Source of the DNA: Desulfobulbaceae bacterium
GTDB taxonomy: Bacteria > Desulfobacterota > Desulfobulbia > Desulfobulbales > Desulfocapsaceae
Reading direction: 5' to 3'
Assembly: GCA_030599175.1 (NCBI GenBank)
Contig: JAUVON010000106.1
Span: forward strand, 1-8,356
Length of the DNA: 8,356 nucleotides
Shown: piece after piece, positions 5,389-8,356 of the stretch
Position numbering within the stretch: the first letter of the stretch is position 1
How the letters are laid out: every line of letters starts with the position of its first letter
Translations under genes and position numbers: made by a program
Notes under the pieces: generated by a model
The model's input: only the letters and a program-made list of their open reading frames with translations
The model's database searches: none
What the model was told of the DNA's origin: nothing

Positions 5389-6587
5389 TGAGGAGTAAAA
5401 ATTCGGAACTGAAAGAGAGAGCGGATAAGGTTTTTGTAGGAACATATGCAAGATATCCAGCAGTGATGGTGAAAGGTGAAGGGTGTTGTCTTACTGACCG
5501 TAACGGTACAGAGTATCTTGATTTTCTCTCCGGAATCGCAGTCTGCTGTCTTGGCCATTGTCACCCGAAGGTGACCGAGGCTATACAGTATCAGGCAGCC
5601 GAACTTGTTCATGTCTCTAATCTCTATTATACGGAGCCCATGACCGATCTTGCAGAAATCCTGGTGGACAGCTCTTTTGCTGAGAAAATATTTATGGCCA
5701 ACAGCGGGGCGGAGGCAAATGAGGCTGCATTTAAACTTGCCCGTATTTATAGTGGTGAGGGAAGATATGAAATTATCAGTCTTGCAGGATCTTTTCATGG
5801 TCGGACTCTGGCAACCGTAGCCGCCACTGGTCAGCCTAAATTTCATAAAGGATTTGAACCGCTGCCGGAAGGGTTTAGTCATGCACCTTTTGGTGACCTG
5901 CAGGCTTTGGAGGAAATGGTTACCGACAGAACCTGCGCCATACTCTGTGAGCCGCTGCAGGGAGAAGGTGGAGTAAGGCCTCTTGATGCTGAGTATCTGG
6001 CAGGGATCAGAGAACTCTGCGATAAACATGGCCTCTTGCTGATTTTTGATGAAATTCAAACCGGTCTGGGACGGACAGGGACGCTCTTTGCCTATGAACA
6101 GCTCGGGGTTACGCCTGATATCATGACATTGGCCAAGGGACTTGGCAACGGCTTGCCTATTGGGGTAATGCTGACCACCAGTGAGATAGCGGAATCATTT
6201 GTTCCCGGCACACATGCCTCCACATTTGGCGGCAACCCGGTGGCGTCAGCCGCAGCTGTTGCAACGATGGGAGTGATATGTGAGGAGGGTTTTCTGGAGG
6301 ATGTCAGGGCAAGAGGCGATTATTTCCGTGGAGAACTTCAGAAACTTGCTGATAATTATCCTGCTCTGTTGTCCGGAGTCAGGGGCCTTGGTATGATTTT
6401 AGGAGCCGTGTTAACCGAAGAAGGTGTCGCCGTGGGAACGGACATTGTCAACAGGATGTTTGAGGAGGGATTTCTGATGAATTTTGCCGGCAATGCTGTC
6501 CTCCGCTTTGTGCCGCCCCTCATTGTGACAAGAGAAGAAATTGACACCCTTATTGCGGCGTTACGACAGGTGTTGAGCGAGTATTGA
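5388..6587 (+). CDS. argD: Acetylornithine aminotransferase (class III, PLP-dependent)
   Basis: ArgD moves an amino group from glutamate to N-acetylglutamate semialdehyde, giving N-acetylornithine. The 399-residue protein is full length. The pyridoxal-phosphate site is complete: NSGAEANE (105-112) for phosphate binding, FHGRT (137-141), Asp221 in FDEIQTGLGRTG (220-231) for the ring nitrogen, and Lys250 in LAKGLGNGLPIG (248-259) as the Schiff-base lysine. THASTFGGNPV (275-285) supplies further phosphate contacts from the partner subunit. In many bacteria ArgD also serves as the succinyldiaminopimelate aminotransferase of lysine synthesis; sequence alone cannot tell. The ATG overlaps the argB stop by one base (TGATG), and GGAG lies 8 nt upstream inside argB (5376-5379), so the two are a coupled pair. 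argF often follows in related clusters, but here a 311-bp non-coding gap follows. Confidence 0.96.
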   Translation: MRSKNSELKERADKVFVGTYARYPAVMVKGEGCCLTDRNGTEYLDFLSGIAVCCLGHCHPKVTEAIQYQAAELVHVSNLYYTEPMTDLAEILVDSSFAEKIFMANSGAEANEAAFKLARIYSGEGRYEIISLAGSFHGRTLATVAATGQPKFHKGFEPLPEGFSHAPFGDLQALEEMVTDRTCAILCEPLQGEGGVRPLDAEYLAGIRELCDKHGLLLIFDEIQTGLGRTGTLFAYEQLGVTPDIMTLAKGLGNGLPIGVMLTTSEIAESFVPGTHASTFGGNPVASAAAVATMGVICEEGFLEDVRARGDYFRGELQKLADNYPALLSGVRGLGMILGAVLTEEGVAVGTDIVNRMFEEGFLMNFAGNAVLRFVPPLIVTREEIDTLIAALRQVLSEY

Positions 6588-6701
6588 GTCAGAATTAATG
6601 GGGGTCTGAAGCGGCAATGAATTACGGCGCTTGAAAATGTTTTGCAAACCACCCTTTTTTTAGTACTTTAGAAATTCTTTTCCTGTTTTTTTAGAAAGAT
6701 A
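6588..6701. other. Non-coding spacer after argD
   Basis: This is the left part of the 311-bp gap between argD and argG; the rest is mobile-repeat copy 2 and a 28-nt argG leader. No frame here resembles ornithine carbamoyltransferase or any other protein. It is T-rich, with runs of T after 6651 and again after 6684. The only stem upstream of the first run, AAGCG/CGCTT (around 6609-6634) with a 14-nt loop, is too weak to call an intrinsic terminator. TTTAGAAA occurs twice (near 6667 and 6690). Confidence 0.5.
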
Positions 6702-6870
6702 ATCGTTTGATAATCTCGTAAAAAGTCTCCTGCGCTGTCATTCCCGCGTAGGCGGGAATCCAGAAGGTATTGAAATAACTAGATCGAAGTCTACGCTTAT
6801 CTCCCGCCTGCGCGGGAATGACGGGATAACGAAGAATTCGATTTTTTACGACGCCATCATCGTTTGATAA
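6702..6870. repeat. MITE/REP-like intergenic element, copy 2
   Basis: The core spans 6708-6859 (152 bp), with left end TGATAATCTCGTAAAAA (6708-6724; 16/17 identical to copy 1) and right end TTTTTACGACGCCATCA (6843-6859; 17/17 identical to copy 1). A perfect 12-bp direct repeat, ATCGTTTGATAA, brackets it at 6702-6713 and 6859-6870; it overlaps the element ends. The interior differs entirely from copy 1, with two GC-rich palindromes in inverted orientation. It sits between argD and argG, ending 39 nt before the argG start codon, so it lies in the argG 5' region whichever promoter is used. No coding capacity is apparent. Confidence 0.8.
6737..6822. repeat. Paired GTCATTCCCGCG palindromes in inverted orientation
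   Basis: A 21-nt unit at 6737-6757 begins GTCATTCCCGCG and is itself palindromic: ATTCCCGC (6740-6747) pairs with GCGGGAAT (6752-6759) over a GTAG loop. Its reverse complement recurs at 6802-6822 with one mismatch in 21, ending CGCGGGAATGAC, and forms its own TCCCGC/GCGGGA hairpin. The RNA could form either two small GC-rich hairpins or one long stem with a 44-nt loop. Similar ATTCCCGCG...GCGGGAAT motifs are scattered as intergenic repeats in many proteobacterial genomes, from general knowledge. In a transcript reading from argD into argG this could stall polymerase or shield RNA ends. Confidence 0.85.
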
Positions 6871-6886
6871 AGATAATAATTAATAT

Positions 6887-6891
6887 AGAGG
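6887..6891 (+). promoter_or_regulatory. argG ribosome binding site
   Basis: AGAGG lies 7 nt before the ATG at 6899. The sequence upstream to the end of repeat copy 2 (6871-6886) is almost pure A/T. It contains GATAAT (6872-6877) and TAATAT (6881-6886), which resemble -10 boxes, but neither has a recognisable -35 at the right distance. Confidence 0.6.
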
Positions 6892-6898
6892 TTGCGGG

Positions 6899-8128
6899 AT
6901 GAGTGTAAAAAAAATAGTGCTTGCCTATTCGGGTGGCCTGGATACATCGGTAATATTGAAATGGCTGGAAGAAGAGTATAAATGCTCGGTAATTGCTTAT
7001 GCAGCAGACATCGGCCAGAAAGAGGACTGGGAAGCGGTTCGGAAAAAAGGTCTGGCCACGGGTGCGGACAAGGTAATCATCTCCAATCTGAAAAAAGAAT
7101 TCGTTGAAGATTATATCTTTCCCGCCTTTCGAGCCAATGCAATTTATGAGGGCTCATATTTACTGGGAACCTCACTGGCAAGACCCCTTATTGCAAAGGA
7201 GCAGGTTCGTATTGCAAGAGAAGAGGGTGCCGACGCGTTAAGCCATGGAGCAACTGGTAAAGGAAACGATCAGGTTCGTTTTGAATTGGCATATATCGGT
7301 ATAGATCCATCTCTGACAATTATTGCTCCATGGAGAACCTGGGATCTCAATTCAAGAAAAAAACTGGTTGAATTTGCTGAAAAATACAACATCCCTGTTC
7401 CGGTCACTAAGGAAAAACCGTACAGTTCAGATGAGAATCTGCTGCATATCAGCTTCGAAGGCGGTATGCTTGAGGATCCGTGGACAGAGCCGGATGAGGC
7501 GATGTATGAATTGACGGTTTCACCGGAAAATGCGCCTGATAAACCGACATATCTTGAGATTGAATTTTATGGTGGCGACCCGGTTGGACTTGATGGGAAA
7601 AAAATGGATCCACTGCCACTTTTTCTACGCTTAAATGAGCTGGCCGGGGCTAATGGAATCGGCCGTCTTGATCTGGTTGAGAACCGGTTTGTCGGAATGA
7701 AGTCGAGAGGAATATACGAAACCCCCGGAGGTACGCTTCTTCGTGAAGCTCACCTGGCACTGGAAACTATCACTATGGATCGTGAAGTGATGCGTATTCG
7801 TGATTCCCTGATTTTGCGTTATGCAGAACTTGTCTATAATGGCTTCTGGTTTTCACCTGAAAGGGAGCTCCTGCAAAAGACCATGGACGAAAGTCAGAAG
7901 ACCGTTAACGGAGTTGTGCGGATGAAATTGTACAAAGGGAATTGCAATGCCGTGGGGCGCAAATCCAATCAGTCCCTCTATCAGGAAAGTTTTGCCACTT
8001 TTGAAGAGGACGACGTATATGACCAGTCCGATGCAACGGGATTTATTCGTCTCAACGGTTTACGTTTGAAGATTAACGCATTGCAGAAGACCGGGCAGGA
8101 AGGCAGGATCGCGAACTACTATGACTGA
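6899..8128 (+). CDS. argG: Argininosuccinate synthase
   Basis: ArgG joins citrulline and aspartate with ATP, releasing AMP and pyrophosphate, the seventh step of arginine synthesis. The 409-residue protein is full length for the bacterial type I enzyme. The N-type ATP pyrophosphatase P-loop AYSGGLDTS is at 9-17. The second family signature, [12 protein letters not shown], is at 117-128, and the citrulline/aspartate contact region [18 protein letters not shown] is at 83-100. The C-terminal part (from about residue 180) is the multimerisation domain, ending in an extended tail (GRIANYYD). The ATG is supported by AGAGG 7 nt upstream and by the conserved start just before the P-loop. It overlaps argH by 8 nt. 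Its substrate citrulline is made by ArgF, whose gene is not in this window. Confidence 0.98.
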   Translation: MSVKKIVLAYSGGLDTSVILKWLEEEYKCSVIAYAADIGQKEDWEAVRKKGLATGADKVIISNLKKEFVEDYIFPAFRANAIYEGSYLLGTSLARPLIAKEQVRIAREEGADALSHGATGKGNDQVRFELAYIGIDPSLTIIAPWRTWDLNSRKKLVEFAEKYNIPVPVTKEKPYSSDENLLHISFEGGMLEDPWTEPDEAMYELTVSPENAPDKPTYLEIEFYGGDPVGLDGKKMDPLPLFLRLNELAGANGIGRLDLVENRFVGMKSRGIYETPGGTLLREAHLALETITMDREVMRIRDSLILRYAELVYNGFWFSPERELLQKTMDESQKTVNGVVRMKLYKGNCNAVGRKSNQSLYQESFATFEEDDVYDQSDATGFIRLNGLRLKINALQKTGQEGRIANYYD

Positions 8129-8356
8129 TAAGAAAGAGAGTGGGTCGAAAAAGCTGTGGGGTGGGCGTTTTGCAGAGGGAACAGCTGCCTCGGTAGAGAC
8201 ATTTACAGCTTCCATTCAATACGATGCACGTCTCTATAAATATGATATCGCCGGCAGTAAAGCCCATGCTGCGATGCTTGCGGATCAGGGGATACTCTCC
8301 TCCAGTGACTTGGAGGCGATAGTGACTGGTTTGACTGAGATTGGCAGGGAAATTGA
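8121..8356 (+). CDS. argH: Argininosuccinate lyase, N-terminal part (runs off right edge)
   Basis: An open frame of 78 complete codons starts at ATG 8121 and continues past the window end. Residues 12-17 read LWGGRF, the hallmark N-terminus of argininosuccinate lyase. The following text ([28 protein letters not shown], about residues 26-53) matches the family's first substrate-binding stretch, including the conserved Asp-Ile-x-Gly-Ser-x-Ala-His. ArgH splits argininosuccinate into arginine and fumarate, the last step of the pathway. The ATG lies inside the last codons of argG (8-nt overlap, different frame). AGGA (8105-8108) is 12 nt upstream, a long spacer, so coupling to argG translation probably matters. 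A short basic N-terminal extension (residues 1-11) precedes the conserved start. The catalytic serine loop is beyond the window. Confidence 0.95.
   Translation, partial: MTDKKESGSKKLWGGRFAEGTAASVETFTASIQYDARLYKYDIAGSKAHAAMLADQGILSSSDLEAIVTGLTEIGREI

Noticed and set aside
5307..6059. A 250-codon open frame antisense to argB/argD
   Set aside because: It lies opposite confidently identified argD. The product is rich in Cys, Ser and Phe without domain signatures, as expected of an antisense shadow.
6588..6707. A decayed argF between argD and argG
   Set aside because: Translation in any frame gave nothing resembling ornithine carbamoyltransferase, and the stretch is too short to judge.
6737..6822. 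The two palindromes as a CRISPR array
   Set aside because: There are only two units, in inverted and not direct orientation, with one spacer-like segment and no cas genes.

Overview
This window looks like a chromosomal housekeeping region from a Gram-negative bacterium of moderate GC content. The lptA-lptB-rpoN order on one side and a tight argB-argD ... argG-argH cluster on the other suggest a deltaproteobacterium, perhaps the Desulfobulbales, now in Desulfobacterota. That placement is an inference from gene order and protein flavour; no database search was possible. The lptA and lptB genes show that the cell builds a lipopolysaccharide outer membrane.

Layout. The left half (1-4084) is transcribed leftward. 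In transcription order it reads lptA (periplasmic LPS bridge protein), lptB (LPS export ATPase), a 187-nt leader, rpoN (sigma-54), a WYL-domain transcription regulator whose start overlaps the rpoN stop by 4 nt, and the first 45 codons of a lipoprotein that runs off the left edge. The right half (4486-8356) is transcribed rightward: argB (N-acetylglutamate kinase), argD (acetylornithine aminotransferase), then a 311-bp gap, argG (argininosuccinate synthase) and the start of argH (argininosuccinate lyase). argB/argD overlap by 1 nt and argG/argH by 8 nt. The cluster covers most of the route from N-acetylglutamate to arginine; argC, argF and the deacetylating step are not in view.

Both long non-coding gaps (4085-4485, between the divergent lptA and argB, and 6588-6898, between argD and argG) hold a copy of the same non-coding element of about 150 bp. 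The two copies share nearly identical ends: a 17-nt left end with one difference and an identical 17-nt right end. Both ends carry TCGTAAAAA or its complement. Each copy is bracketed by a 12-13 bp perfect direct repeat, but their middles differ: one is a near-perfect cruciform, the other a pair of GTCATTCCCGCG-type palindromes in inverted orientation. They resemble MITE- or REP-like mobile repeats. They sit where related clusters often carry lptC (before lptA) and argF (between argD and argG), and neither gene is seen here.

The other notable structure is the rpoN leader. A segment of about 42 bp that includes the rpoN Shine-Dalgarno sequence occurs twice, and an octamer exactly complementary to the SD-proximal sequence lies between the copies. 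No new protein system, CRISPR array, tRNA or rRNA was recognised; the interest lies mainly in the non-coding elements and the altered operon neighbourhoods.
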